DNA of 64,000 nucleotides from Gammaproteobacteria bacterium (GCA_020051155.1 JAGVJK010000006.1:37369-101368), one strand, 5' to 3'; positions 37,159 to 47,048 are shown, counted from the first letter of the stretch. Numbers and translations: made by a program. Notes: generated by a model from the letters alone, not told the origin.

Positions 37159-38298
37159 ATGAAAATTCTTTGTGCCGAATCTGTGTTAAATGCTACTCAC
37201 TTATTTAGCACCTTAGGTGACGTGCAAGTGTTACCTGATAACAAGATCAATTCAGAGGCGTTGTGCGGCACGGATGTTTTGATCATTCGTTCAGGCACGC
37301 TCGTGAATGAAACGTTATTAGCGCATACTCATTTGCGAGTGGTTGCCACAGCGACGGCGGGTATTGATCATCTTGATCTGCAAGCGTTGCAACAGCGTCA
37401 TATTCAAGTATTTCAAGCGGCAGGCAGCAATGCAGCGAGCGTTGCTGAATATGTGGTACATGGGTTGATGGCTTTTTCCAAAGAACGACATTGGCCTTTA
37501 ACGGGCAAAACCATTGGTTTGATTGGTTATGGTGCGGTAGGCCAATGTTTAAAGCATTATTTGATAGCGTTGGGCTTACAAGTGATTGCCTATGATCCTC
37601 TCTTGGCGCAACAGACATCATCGCTTGTCAGTTTGTCACAACTGCAACAGCAAGCAGACATTATTAGTTTACATTGTCCTTTAGTGAAAGAAGGCGAATA
37701 TCCTACCTATCATTTATTAAATGCGGAATTTTTTGCAGCGCTTAAGCCAGGAGTCTTGTTAATCAATACAGCACGAGGTGCGGTGGTGGACACCGCTGCG
37801 CTATTAACAGCTATAGAGCAAGGACAAATTTGCGATGCGCTGATCGATGTGTGGGAAGGCGAGCCGTTGTGGTCTTTACCGTTAATGGAAAAAGTATTTT
37901 TAGCAACACCGCATATCGCAGGTTATTCTTATACAGGTCGCTTAAAGGGAAGTTATGATATTTATCAACAATTATGTGCCTATCTACAACAACCCATTAC
38001 GATCACATGGCAGCAATTACATGAACAACAGCAGCGCACAATTAATATTGAGTCAATGACCGGCGAGCGAAGCGATATGCAATGGTCACTCTTAAAAAAA
38101 ACCTATGACCCACGACAGGATGATATTGCTTTACGCGCCTTAGTCCCTTTATCGACAGAAAAGCGTGCACAGGCATTTAAAGCATTACGACAACAGTATC
38201 CATCTCGTTATGAACACAGTGATTATGCTATTCATTTAGCAACAGCAGATGCGTCTTTAACACAATGGCTGCAAGCCATGGCTTTTAAGGTGAAATAA
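37159..38298 (+). CDS. pdxB: Erythronate-4-phosphate dehydrogenase
   Basis: PdxB oxidises 4-phosphoerythronate in the DXP-dependent pyridoxal phosphate route. The 379-aa D-2-hydroxyacid dehydrogenase starts MKILCAESV and has GLIGYGAVGQCL (NAD loop), LLINTARGAVVD and a C-terminal extension after HIAGYSYTGRLKG that marks PdxB. It is two bases after pepP and one before ubiH. This insertion into the pepP-ubiH run is unlike E. coli, where pdxB lies elsewhere. Confidence 0.93.
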   Translation: MKILCAESVLNATHLFSTLGDVQVLPDNKINSEALCGTDVLIIRSGTLVNETLLAHTHLRVVATATAGIDHLDLQALQQRHIQVFQAAGSNAASVAEYVVHGLMAFSKERHWPLTGKTIGLIGYGAVGQCLKHYLIALGLQVIAYDPLLAQQTSSLVSLSQLQQQADIISLHCPLVKEGEYPTYHLLNAEFFAALKPGVLLINTARGAVVDTAALLTAIEQGQICDALIDVWEGEPLWSLPLMEKVFLATPHIAGYSYTGRLKGSYDIYQQLCAYLQQPITITWQQLHEQQQRTINIESMTGERSDMQWSLLKKTYDPRQDDIALRALVPLSTEKRAQAFKALRQQYPSRYEHSDYAIHLATADASLTQWLQAMAFKVK

Positions 38299-38299
38299 G

Positions 38300-39556
38300 A
38301 TGACAGATATTCAACAAACAACAAAGGCTTCCTCAGATCTGCCGCCACATTATGATATTGCAATTGTAGGCGGTGGGTTAGCGGGTGCGAGCATGGCGCT
38401 GGCGCTTGCACCGTTGCCATTATCCATTGCGCTCATTGATAGTGTTTCTGCGATGGAACAAGTTCAAGCTAATTATGATGCACGCTCTGTGGCTCTAGCC
38501 CATAGCTCTTGCCAAATTTATCAAGCACTAAAAGTATTGCCTGCCATTCAACAGCAGGGTGAAGCGATTACCAAGGTGCATGTCTCGGAGCAAGGGCAAT
38601 TTGGTTTTACTCGAATCGATGCGAGTGAATTAGGGTTGTCGGCATTAGGTTATGTCATCGAAATTCCACAATTATTATTTATTTTATCGCAAGCCTTAGC
38701 TTCTGCATCGAATGTGACGCGCATCGCACCTGCAACGGTTGCTTCCGTAGCGCAAGTGACGCCGCATCAACAGCAATTGCAATTTACCGATCACACACCG
38801 TTAACTGCCAGTTTAGTGATTGCAGCGGATGGCGTGCATTCACCGTTGCGACAACAATTAGGATGGCCGGTGAAGCAAGTGGATTATCATCAACATGCCT
38901 TTGTGGCCAATCTCACGTTGAACCGCCCGCACAACAATGTCGCGTATGAACGGTTTACACCGCAAGGTCCCTTAGCATTATTGCCACTGCACGAAAAAAT
39001 GATGACCTTGGTGTGCACTGTACCGACAGAGCAATTAGCCTTTATGCGAGGATTGCCTGATAAAGAGTTCTTAGCGTTTTTGCGCCAACAATTAGGTTAT
39101 CGTGTTGGACGTTTCGAAAAAATCGGCCAGCGCACAACATTTCCATTACAATTATTACAAGCGACACAACAATATCAACCAGGAATTGTAGCATTGGGCA
39201 ATGCGGCGCATAATTTACATCCCATTGCGGCGCAAGGATTTAATTTAGGATTACGTGATGTGGCGTGTTTAGCGCAAGTCTTAATAACGGCTTGTCAAAA
39301 ACAACAAGCGATATCCGACGAAACCTTGTTGCAAGAGTATTGGCAATTACGACAAAAGGATCAGCAAAAAACTATTCGCTTTTCTCATGGATTAGTGTCG
39401 TTATTCATGACGGAGTTTCCAGGCATTCGCTTTGCGCGTAATGTCGGGATGCTAGGACTTGATATGTTACCGATGGGTAAACCTTGGTTTGCTCGTTATG
39501 GAATGGGCTCAGCGGGATATGCGCAACGATTAGCAAGAGGAATTAGCGATGAATAA
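38300..39556 (+). CDS. ubiH: 2-octaprenyl-6-methoxyphenol hydroxylase (UbiH)
   Basis: This FAD monooxygenase acts in aerobic ubiquinone ring hydroxylation. The 418-aa protein has the dinucleotide-binding IVGGGLAGASMALAL, HVSEQGQFGFTRID, LGYVIEIPQL and the second FAD motif VALGNAAHNLHPIAAQGFNLGLRD. The last motif (GNAAH) separates UbiH from UbiI. It overlaps ubiI by eight bases. Confidence 0.93.
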   Translation: MTDIQQTTKASSDLPPHYDIAIVGGGLAGASMALALAPLPLSIALIDSVSAMEQVQANYDARSVALAHSSCQIYQALKVLPAIQQQGEAITKVHVSEQGQFGFTRIDASELGLSALGYVIEIPQLLFILSQALASASNVTRIAPATVASVAQVTPHQQQLQFTDHTPLTASLVIAADGVHSPLRQQLGWPVKQVDYHQHAFVANLTLNRPHNNVAYERFTPQGPLALLPLHEKMMTLVCTVPTEQLAFMRGLPDKEFLAFLRQQLGYRVGRFEKIGQRTTFPLQLLQATQQYQPGIVALGNAAHNLHPIAAQGFNLGLRDVACLAQVLITACQKQQAISDETLLQEYWQLRQKDQQKTIRFSHGLVSLFMTEFPGIRFARNVGMLGLDMLPMGKPWFARYGMGSAGYAQRLARGISDE

Positions 39557-40736
39557 GCAATATGATGTCATTGTCATTGGTGCTGGCATGGTGGGTTTAA
39601 CCGTTGCAAATTGTCTTGCTAATACCGAGTTAGAAATTTTAGTGCTAGATCATCATCCCTTACTTTCTGGTTGGCAATTACCAGAGGTAGCTGGTCGAGT
39701 TAGTGCGATCAATTGTCGCAGTCAAGATATTTTTATAGAATGTGGCGCGTGGCAGCGCATGACCGCATTACGTGTGAGTCCCTATCAACACATGCACGTT
39801 TGGGATTCAGAAGGCACAGGCGTGATTGATTTTGATAGTGCGCAAATGGATCAAGCAGAGTTAGGACACATTATCGAAAACGATGTACTTACCACCGCGT
39901 TGCAGCAAAATTTAAAAGACTGTAAACATGTGACGTTGTTAGCGCCCGTTCAATTGCAAGAGATGCGACGACATGGCGTCGGTATGGAGTTGATTACATC
40001 GGCAGGTTCTTTTCATGCGCCTTTATTGATTGGAGCGGATGGTGCACATTCATGGTTGCGACAACAATGTCACATTGAGTTGACACAACAATCCTATGAG
40101 CATAAAGCCATCGTTGCGACAGTAACAACCGAGAAACCTCATCAACAAACAGCATGGCAGCGGTTTTTGCCGACGGGACCTTTAGCTTTTTTGCCGTTGT
40201 CGGATCCTCATCAATGTTCCATTGTGTGGTCGAGTGTGCCGCAAAAGGCTGACTTTCTTATGGAGCAAGAAGATGAAAGTTTCAAAACACTATTAGCAAC
40301 GGCGTTTGATCATCAGTTAGGCAAGATGGTTGCGGTAGGTCCGCGTGCTTGTTATCCCTTACACATGCGACATGCCAAAGACTATACCCAGGAAGGCATC
40401 GCTTTAATTGGTGATGCAGCTCATACGATTCATCCCTTAGCAGGTCAAGGTGTTAATTTGGGAATTGCAGATGCTCATGAATTAGCAACGGTGATCCGCG
40501 ACGCCTTAGCTCGACGACAACGATATGGTAAGCATGCCATCTTGCGCCGCTATGAACGCGCTCGCAAAGCAGAGACTAGTGCGATGATTTTAACCATGGC
40601 AGGTTTTAAAGAATTGTTCGCCAGTGAAAACACTTGGGTGACACGGTTACGCAATCAAGGATTATCTTTGGTGAATCGATGCACACCGGTGAAGTCACTC
40701 ATTATGCGACAAGCCATGGGTAAATTGATGAAATAA
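39549..40736 (+). CDS. ubiI: Ubiquinone C5-type hydroxylase UbiI/VisC family
   Basis: This second ubiquinone FAD monooxygenase has 395 aa. It starts with DVIVIGAGMVGLTVAN, then GRVSAINCRSQDIF, MHVWDSEGTGVIDFD, LGHIIENDVL and IALIGDAAHTIHPLAGQGVN. The VWD and LGHIIEN motifs fit UbiI rather than UbiF. It ends the ygfB-pepP-pdxB-ubiH-ubiI cluster. Confidence 0.92.
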   Translation: MNKQYDVIVIGAGMVGLTVANCLANTELEILVLDHHPLLSGWQLPEVAGRVSAINCRSQDIFIECGAWQRMTALRVSPYQHMHVWDSEGTGVIDFDSAQMDQAELGHIIENDVLTTALQQNLKDCKHVTLLAPVQLQEMRRHGVGMELITSAGSFHAPLLIGADGAHSWLRQQCHIELTQQSYEHKAIVATVTTEKPHQQTAWQRFLPTGPLAFLPLSDPHQCSIVWSSVPQKADFLMEQEDESFKTLLATAFDHQLGKMVAVGPRACYPLHMRHAKDYTQEGIALIGDAAHTIHPLAGQGVNLGIADAHELATVIRDALARRQRYGKHAILRRYERARKAETSAMILTMAGFKELFASENTWVTRLRNQGLSLVNRCTPVKSLIMRQAMGKLMK

Positions 40737-40756
40737 CAAATTTTAAGATCCATTGC

Positions 40757-40784
40757 TTGACATCTTGGCCCACTCCAGTAAACT
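40757..40784 (+). promoter_or_regulatory. Promoter of the aromatic amino-acid permease gene
   Basis: A consensus TTGACA (40757-40762) is 16 bases from TAAACT (40779-40784). It lies about 85 bases before the permease ATG. Confidence 0.5.
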
Positions 40785-40868
40785 GCTAATTTTTAACGCA
40801 AAATACCGTTTGTCCTCATTATTTTGAGAGGCAGTTTTTATTTTAAGAATGAAGAATAAGGAAGTAAC

Positions 40869-42086
40869 ATGGGAAAATTAATCGGTGGCATTCTGTTAGT
40901 TGTGGGAACGTCCATTGGTGCTGGGATTTTAGCATTGCCAGCGGCAGTGGCCACAAGTGGTTTTCTCACATCTTCCATCGTTTTATTTTTCATTTGGGCG
41001 TTAATGACATTTAATGCTCTGTTATTGCTAGAGGTGAACCTATGGTTACCTGAAAATAGCAATATGATTTCCATGGCGCGATCGACCCTCGGAATTTGGG
41101 GGCAATTGGTGGCTTGGCTGAGTTATCTTTTACTACTCTATGCGCTTTTAGCGGCTTATATTTCCGGTGGTGCAGATGTTTTACACGGCTTGCTGCATCT
41201 TGTTGGTGTTAGGCATCATATGCCATGGCTGTACGCTGTGGTCTTTACGGGTATTCTCGGATATGTGGTGTATCTTGGTACAAGATCCATCGACTATGTC
41301 AATCGGTTATTAATGCTATTCAAGCTAGCTTCTTTTGCTATTTTAGTAGGCTTGGTATTGGATCGCGTGAAGTTACCTCACCTGCAAGAAGGCACGCCGC
41401 ATTATATTTTGGCATCGTTGATGTTGATGGTGACCTCCTTTGGTTTTGCTACCATTCTTCCGAGCTTGCGTTCTTACTTTCATAGCGATGTAAAAAAATT
41501 ACGAATCGTCGTGTTAGTGGGTAGTTTCATCCCATTAGTTTGTTACATTCTGTGGGATATGGCGATTTTGGGTTCGTTGCCGGTGGATGGTGTACATGGT
41601 TTGAAACATACCTATGCGTCTGGTCACGTGACTAGCGTGTTGATGATACATATTGCGCGCTTTATACATAACTCTTGGGTAACAGATTTGTCTCGTATCT
41701 TTACATCCATTTGTGTCGCAACCTCTTTCCTCGGCGTGGCGATGAGTTTATCGGACTTCTTTGCCGATGGCTTACGTACGGCGAAAGTAGGTTGGGGTGG
41801 TGCTTTAGTCTATAGTTGCACATTTATACCACCGTTAGTGTTAGTAATTTTTACTCCTGGCTTGTTCGTACATGCTCTCGGTTATGCAGGAACTTTCTGT
41901 CTTATTCTATTAGCTTTGTTGCCAACCTTGATGGTGTTGCGAGGTCGCTATTCTAAGCATCTCAATGTAGCGGAAGGTGCTTATCAAGTGATGGGCGGCA
42001 AAAGCGCATTGATCGTGTCACTGGTAGTAACCGTTGTACTTCTCATCATCGGGCTGTACGATGAAGTGCTATGGATTTTCCATTAA
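40869..42086 (+). CDS. Aromatic amino-acid permease (Mtr/TyrP/TnaB family)
   Basis: This inner-membrane transporter probably brings in Tyr or Trp by proton symport. The 405-aa protein has about 11 hydrophobic helices. The first carries GGILLVVGTSIGAGILALP, the family's substrate-binding signature, and another holds TSFGFATILPSLRSY. Specificity cannot be told from sequence. It is convergent with the TraI_2 gene, six bases apart. Confidence 0.93.
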   Translation: MGKLIGGILLVVGTSIGAGILALPAAVATSGFLTSSIVLFFIWALMTFNALLLLEVNLWLPENSNMISMARSTLGIWGQLVAWLSYLLLLYALLAAYISGGADVLHGLLHLVGVRHHMPWLYAVVFTGILGYVVYLGTRSIDYVNRLLMLFKLASFAILVGLVLDRVKLPHLQEGTPHYILASLMLMVTSFGFATILPSLRSYFHSDVKKLRIVVLVGSFIPLVCYILWDMAILGSLPVDGVHGLKHTYASGHVTSVLMIHIARFIHNSWVTDLSRIFTSICVATSFLGVAMSLSDFFADGLRTAKVGWGGALVYSCTFIPPLVLVIFTPGLFVHALGYAGTFCLILLALLPTLMVLRGRYSKHLNVAEGAYQVMGGKSALIVSLVVTVVLLIIGLYDEVLWIFH

Positions 42087-42092
42087 CCGATC

Positions 42093-43460
42093 TCAACTCT
42101 TGCTAAGCGGCGGCATATTTACGGGGGAGGGACGTCTTCCCCCAGTGTGTGTAGCGGTATCTGGATAGGTGTGGTTTAGCTTATTAGCGGATGGTACATT
42201 GATGGATTCATGCATCACCGGTAGCTGTTCACCATTAAACACACGCGTCACGTCTTGCATAATAAAATAGGTTGCAGTAGCGCCTTTTGCGGTTTGACGT
42301 GCTAACACAATCCCTTGTTGCTGTAAGGTTTTCGCAACGACATTAATGTTGGCAGTGATTTTCATATCTCGCATAAATTGTTGTATGACATCACCACGAA
42401 TAAATAAGGCACGTTCGTTAACGATCAATTCGGCGTTAGCACTGTTGATACGTAGATTCGTATTTTTCAAAGCGTTGACTCGCAGCCAGTTGGTGAGCAG
42501 CGCCGCTAACTTGCCATCGTTCAATTGATTGATTAATTGTCGTTCCGTAATATCAGAGCCGGGGGTAAGCCCAGCAAAACTAGCGAGTCTCGCATTAATG
42601 AGTTCTTGTTTGGTGAGGCCGGAAGCTTTATCAGCTACGCTGTTTTCCATAGATTGTAAGAACTCTGCCATATCTTTTTCAATGGAGTCCAAGGTGTTTA
42701 CACCAGCTGCGGTTTGCGCAATCAAGGCCGCACTTTGCATTAAATCTTTCTGTGCGGGCAGAATAAAGCGAGATAAGAGTTCACCATGCTTTTCATCATT
42801 TTGTAAAATAGCCAACCAGTAACCAAAAATATCAGTATCACTGGCTAACCAATTAAATCCTTGTTCTGGCATTAAGACTCTCGCTACTAATGGCGTTGCC
42901 CGAGCAGCGAGTGCATCGCGACGCTCAGAATCTAAAGCATAACGATAGTGGGTGTAAGGGAGGTTGGTCATAGGGCCAGAAACAGGTAACCAGCGTTCAC
43001 TATCATTTCCACGTTTATCGCAGAGATACACAATATAAGTTGCAGTGAGTTGACCGAGCCCATAAAATAATCCCGCCGTAAACAGGGCGTAAGTATATAA
43101 GGCCCACTTGGGATCCATATCCTCTGGCGTGGTGCCTTTTAGAGGAATTTCTTTGCGATATAAGACTAAGGCTCGCAAGGAGCGCTCAATCCCAAGTTCA
43201 AGCAAGCCGCGATTGAAGGTATAACCGCTGACTTGGCTGGCAGGTAATTCTTGCACATAGGCGGCATAAGCTTCCAAGGTGCTGGCATAAAGTAATGGAT
43301 AATGCTCTGCAGGAACATTCGCTAATTTTTGAATTTGCCCCAATAAACGTTGAATTTGTTTATTTTGCAGTAACGCTTCACCAGTTTGTAAGGCAAAAGG
43401 CGTTTGATTCAGCATGAATGAATTCCGAGGAACGGGGGTTGTGGCACGGCCTGTGGTCAT
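42093..43460 (-). CDS. Stand-alone TraI_2-type protein (conjugative nickase/helicase-related)
   Basis: This 455-aa protein, from the ATG at 43460 (a GTG at 43508 is the alternative), resembles the TraI_2 and TraI_2_C domains of MOBH relaxase proteins. The evidence is YAAYVQELPASQVSGYTFNRGLLELGIE with ALYTYALFTAGLFYGLGQLT in the N-half, then a C-terminal winged region (TLQQQGIVLARQTAKGATATYFIM). The usual HxxxHxG histidines of TraI_2 are replaced here, so HD-type catalysis is doubtful. No other transfer genes are in the window. Confidence 0.7.
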   Translation of the reverse strand: MTTGRATTPVPRNSFMLNQTPFALQTGEALLQNKQIQRLLGQIQKLANVPAEHYPLLYASTLEAYAAYVQELPASQVSGYTFNRGLLELGIERSLRALVLYRKEIPLKGTTPEDMDPKWALYTYALFTAGLFYGLGQLTATYIVYLCDKRGNDSERWLPVSGPMTNLPYTHYRYALDSERRDALAARATPLVARVLMPEQGFNWLASDTDIFGYWLAILQNDEKHGELLSRFILPAQKDLMQSAALIAQTAAGVNTLDSIEKDMAEFLQSMENSVADKASGLTKQELINARLASFAGLTPGSDITERQLINQLNDGKLAALLTNWLRVNALKNTNLRINSANAELIVNERALFIRGDVIQQFMRDMKITANINVVAKTLQQQGIVLARQTAKGATATYFIMQDVTRVFNGEQLPVMHESINVPSANKLNHTYPDTATHTGGRRPSPVNMPPLSKS

Positions 43461-43633
43461 ATGAGTAAAATTCCCTGCAGTTCTATATTGGACACCGATT
43501 GTACACACTTTATCAATAAAATGGAAATAAAAACAAGAGCCAACGAGAAACTTAGTACAGAATGGTTATTATTGCATGTTCATTAACAAGCAAAATAGCT
43601 CATATAGCTGATAATTCCGCACTTTTGATGTTC

Positions 43634-45493
43634 TTATTTTTGAGTGTTTTTTTGCGTGGGGTATAATGTTTTTAGCGTGTCAATGAGTTCAGAGGGAGCG
43701 TAGGCGGCATGCCAGAAGGATAAATAAATCTCCTGGGGTAACATCAAAATCTGCGTTGCGCCTTTTGCTAGAATGGAGGCGCTTCGCGTCGTGCCAGATA
43801 GCACGCTGTTACTACCAATAATGCTATAGGCGGGAATTTTAAAAGAGGCATAGCCGCCTAAGGGCATTTCAAGCAATCCTGGGGATAAGGGGATATAAAC
43901 GAAACCAGGCGGTGAGTCGGCCTCTAAAAGAATTTCACCGGCAAGCAAATGAATCAGTCGCACATCATTAAAAGCATGAGATAACTTCACATTATCAACT
44001 TTGAAACCTTTTTTACTAACTTGTTGGATGAGTTTTCTTTTCTGTGGCAAAGACCAATCCAGCATCTTCCCGTTTAGATAGCGTTGTTTTTCTATAAGTG
44101 GAATATGATGCAGGGGGGTGCGATATTTTATTCGATGTTTTAACTCAGGCTTCGTCTTTTTAATTTCCCCCGCAATCAGTTGCGTGTAGTGCCAATTGTC
44201 GGGCGTATTTTCTAGAAAAATTTTGAGGGGATCCCGTTTTTTAATTTGTTCTTTCCCTCGATAATCTTTTGGTAACCGTAAGCTATCAACCACATCACCA
44301 ATAATGTCACAAATGATCATGGCAACATGTTTTACAGAGTTATTGCAAGCTTCTATGGAGTGGAAAAAACCAGTGTAAAACGCAATAGAGAGATCACCAG
44401 CAGCGGTGTATTCACAACTTTTTATATTTGCTTCTCCAACAGCGTGAGCATCATTATTTTCTAATAGAAACATTTGTTGCTGTTTATTGCTTAAGGCAAA
44501 GACGGAGTTACCAGTATATTGATTAACAAAAATTTGATAGCCACCAGAGGTTTTAAAACTAGTGCCGCGTTGACGAAAAGCATCAGCACAACGCAATGCA
44601 CGCAACGTGTCTTTGATGTCGTCAATGAATTCTAATACGAAGGGGTCATTACTCAGCAGCCAAGCAAAAGCCGAGTCAATATTATCACCATAAAGTTTCG
44701 TCAATGTTTTTTTGGTTTTTTCAGAGTATTTTTTTGGTTCAAGGGAAGATAGAGATTTTTTTAATTCATTCATTTTTTTTGTGGTAATTCGAATCTCTTT
44801 TTTATCTTCAAGTGTTTTTAGTTGAGCGGTTAGAGTGTGTAATTGCTTACGTTGATATAAGTAAAATAAATCGTATTGTAAAATTTCTAAAACATGCTGA
44901 CGTAATTGATGGTTATCATTTAATTCTTCTATGGGGAAGGTGCTTTTACTGTGTGCGGGTACCAGCGCTAAACATTCACGTAAGATGGTCCTTGGATTAC
45001 CCTGCAAGTGCCCCGTCTCATGGAGCTGAGTAATGCGCCACGCCAAGCCACCACAGTTTTGCTCCCAAATCGTATCAAGATGTTTTTCAAGGTTGCGAGT
45101 GTATATTTCTTGCGCTGCAAATTGTGAGTGGGAAGCACGACCAAAGGTTGAAAAATGAATCATACCGATATCATGAAAATACGCACAAATAACACCAAAC
45201 CCTTTCATCATAATAAATCGAAAAGCGGAGCGCGGTGCAATGTGCACACCGTGCATAGCATCCAAGGTTTTGATAATAAGTTGAGCAACATTGCGGACAT
45301 GAATGACACCATGGTCAGAAAAAAGCGCAATGTGATCGCGAACATCAGTCATAAATGCGTCATCATAGACAAGATTGTCCAAGGCTGATTGAGTATTTAT
45401 CCGTTGATAATAGTTTTTTTCTATGTAATTTCTGACGGACTCTGCCAGATAATAGTCAAGTAGTAAGTCCGTTTGTTGTGTTTTAGGGTCCAT
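43634..45493 (-). CDS. HD-domain protein with C-terminal cyclic-nucleotide-type region
   Basis: This 619-aa protein appears cytosolic. HD-superfamily ligands are visible at H61/H65 (DHGVIHVRN), H107-D108 (YFHDIGM) and H122 (SHSQFAAQE), so phosphohydrolase activity is plausible. A coiled-coil stretch follows at about 215-260. The C-terminus (about 520-605) has a beta-roll-like pattern, IPAYSIIGSNSVLSGTTRSA, close to that in the SulP protein of this window. I do not recognise a named family. Substrate is unknown. It is divergent from the rhodanese gene. Confidence 0.7.
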   Translation of the reverse strand: MDPKTQQTDLLLDYYLAESVRNYIEKNYYQRINTQSALDNLVYDDAFMTDVRDHIALFSDHGVIHVRNVAQLIIKTLDAMHGVHIAPRSAFRFIMMKGFGVICAYFHDIGMIHFSTFGRASHSQFAAQEIYTRNLEKHLDTIWEQNCGGLAWRITQLHETGHLQGNPRTILRECLALVPAHSKSTFPIEELNDNHQLRQHVLEILQYDLFYLYQRKQLHTLTAQLKTLEDKKEIRITTKKMNELKKSLSSLEPKKYSEKTKKTLTKLYGDNIDSAFAWLLSNDPFVLEFIDDIKDTLRALRCADAFRQRGTSFKTSGGYQIFVNQYTGNSVFALSNKQQQMFLLENNDAHAVGEANIKSCEYTAAGDLSIAFYTGFFHSIEACNNSVKHVAMIICDIIGDVVDSLRLPKDYRGKEQIKKRDPLKIFLENTPDNWHYTQLIAGEIKKTKPELKHRIKYRTPLHHIPLIEKQRYLNGKMLDWSLPQKRKLIQQVSKKGFKVDNVKLSHAFNDVRLIHLLAGEILLEADSPPGFVYIPLSPGLLEMPLGGYASFKIPAYSIIGSNSVLSGTTRSASILAKGATQILMLPQEIYLSFWHAAYAPSELIDTLKTLYPTQKNTQK

Positions 45494-45648
45494 GCTTCAC
45501 CAGATCCTCTATACTCTTACCATTGAGCTTAGCAGCTCTTGCCGACAGTATTAGTATAGGCAAATAATGTTTGCTATAATGCCGTCTGCTCATGTCTGGC
45601 ACGCCTTAATTAATAGTGTGTTTAAAGTTTAAAGAGAGTTTTTATAAA

Positions 45649-46074
45649 ATGCATGATGTTATAACATTTTTTATGGATCACTGGCTTTTAGCGACAACAT
45701 TTATCGTTGTGTTGCTTCTTTTGGCGGGAAATGAATTTTTCTCACAGCTCATTGGAGGACGTAAATGTGTACCATCTAATGTCGCTTATTTAACGAATAA
45801 AGAGGGCGGTACGCTCATCGATTTACGTAACAAAACAGAATATCAACAAGGTTACATTGCCTCTGCTGTGAATGCTCCTTTTGCCGAGTTGACTGCGTTT
45901 TTTAGTAAAACAAAGCTTGCCAAAGATAAGCCAATTATTTTGGTGGACGCACAGGGCGCGCAAAGCCAGAAGGCGAGCGCTCTATTTCGCAAACAAGGAT
46001 TTACTCAAGTGTATTTTTTAGCAGGGGGTATTGCTGCTTGGCGACAAGAATCTTATCCTTTGGTAAAAAAATAA
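45649..46074 (+). CDS. yibN: Membrane-anchored rhodanese-like protein, active-site Cys absent
   Basis: This 141-aa protein starts at the ATG at 45649 with a nearby AGAGAG; a GTG at 45616 is the alternative. A transmembrane helix (WLLATTFIVVLLLLAG) precedes a rhodanese domain (LIDLRNKTEYQQGYIASAVNAPF, YFLAGGIAAW). The active loop, normally CxxGxxS, reads DAQGAQS, so the catalytic Cys is an Asp and sulfur transfer is unlikely. The order rhodanese-grxC-secB-gpsA matches E. coli yibN. Confidence 0.88.
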   Translation: MHDVITFFMDHWLLATTFIVVLLLLAGNEFFSQLIGGRKCVPSNVAYLTNKEGGTLIDLRNKTEYQQGYIASAVNAPFAELTAFFSKTKLAKDKPIILVDAQGAQSQKASALFRKQGFTQVYFLAGGIAAWRQESYPLVKK

Positions 46075-46085
46075 AATAGGGAGAT

Positions 46086-46346
46086 ATGAAGATGGCAGAT
46101 GTTGTCATATACAGCACTCAAACCTGTACCTATTGTCACAGGGCAAAGCAATTGCTGGAAATGAAAAAGATTCCTTACACAGAAATTATGATCGATGAAG
46201 ATGATCAAAAAAAAGAAGAAATGATTAAAAAAAGCGGGCGTCGCACGGTGCCTCAGTTATTTATAAAGGGTGTTTCAATCGGTGGTTGTGATGATTTGTA
46301 TGAATTAGATCGCACCGGGAAACTAGATGAAATGTTAGCAAGATAA
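46086..46346 (+). CDS. grxC: Glutaredoxin 3
   Basis: This small thiol-disulfide oxidoreductase has 86 aa. The CTYC active site is at residues about 14-17 (STQTCTYCHRAK), with TVPQLFI (cis-Pro) and the glutathione-binding GGCDDLYEL. It lies between the rhodanese gene and secB. Confidence 0.95.
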   Translation: MKMADVVIYSTQTCTYCHRAKQLLEMKKIPYTEIMIDEDDQKKEEMIKKSGRRTVPQLFIKGVSIGGCDDLYELDRTGKLDEMLAR

Positions 46347-46363
46347 TATTGAAGGAGTTGATA

Positions 46364-46873
46364 ATGGCTAAAAAAGATGACGAAGCAGCAAGTGCAGCAC
46401 CAGAAGTAAAGAATGAATTAACCATTCAAAAAATCTATATGAAGGACTGCTCTTTCGAAGCGCCTAATGCCCCAGGTATTTTTCGCCTGGACTGGCAGCC
46501 CGAAGTTAATTTTGAATTAGCGTCTGACAGTTCTAAGATGGAAGGCGATGAAGGGTTGTATGAAGTGGTATTACGCATTACTGTTACTGCAAAAATTCAA
46601 CAGAAAATTGCGTTTTTAATGGAAGTGCACCAAGCCGGTATCTTTACTGTTAAAGACTTCAATGAAGAACAAATGAAGTATATCTTCGGTAGCATTTGCC
46701 CATCTATTTTATTTCCCTATGCAAGAGAAACCATTGCTAGTGGCGTCAGCCATGGTGGTTTCCCGCAATTAAATTTAGCCCCCATTAATTTTGATGCAGT
46801 GTTTGCACAGCAAATGCAAAAGCAACAAGAGGAAGCTGAAAGTAAGCGCGCAGGGGATGCAGCGCTGAATTAA
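46364..46873 (+). CDS. secB: Protein-export chaperone SecB
   Basis: SecB holds precursor proteins unfolded and passes them to SecA. From the ATG at 46364 (GAAGGAG upstream) it is 169 aa. Seen are IYMKDCSFEAPNAP, the SecA-contact stretch FGSICPSILFPYARE, and GGFPQLNLAPINFDAVF, all family signatures. It is next to grxC and gpsA as in E. coli. Confidence 0.96.
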   Translation: MAKKDDEAASAAPEVKNELTIQKIYMKDCSFEAPNAPGIFRLDWQPEVNFELASDSSKMEGDEGLYEVVLRITVTAKIQQKIAFLMEVHQAGIFTVKDFNEEQMKYIFGSICPSILFPYARETIASGVSHGGFPQLNLAPINFDAVFAQQMQKQQEEAESKRAGDAALN

Positions 46874-46948
46874 TCAAAGCGATATGTGCTTTGATGATGG
46901 CGGGCGATGTGCGTGGTGAGATGCGCTTTGAATCCTAGGTTTTGAACA

Positions 46949-46983
46949 GTGCGAGATTGATGTCTCAAAGATTAATCTCGCAC
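46949..46983 (+). terminator. Hairpin between secB and gpsA
   Basis: GTGCGAGATT (46949-46958) and AATCTCGCAC (46974-46983) form a perfect 10-bp stem. No U-tract follows, so it may instead stabilise or separate the transcripts. Confidence 0.4.
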
Positions 46984-47048
46984 CAGGTGCAATGCAAATC
47001 TAGAGATTGAGTGGTATTGATAAGGTGGTGATAGTGGTAAAAGAGACG

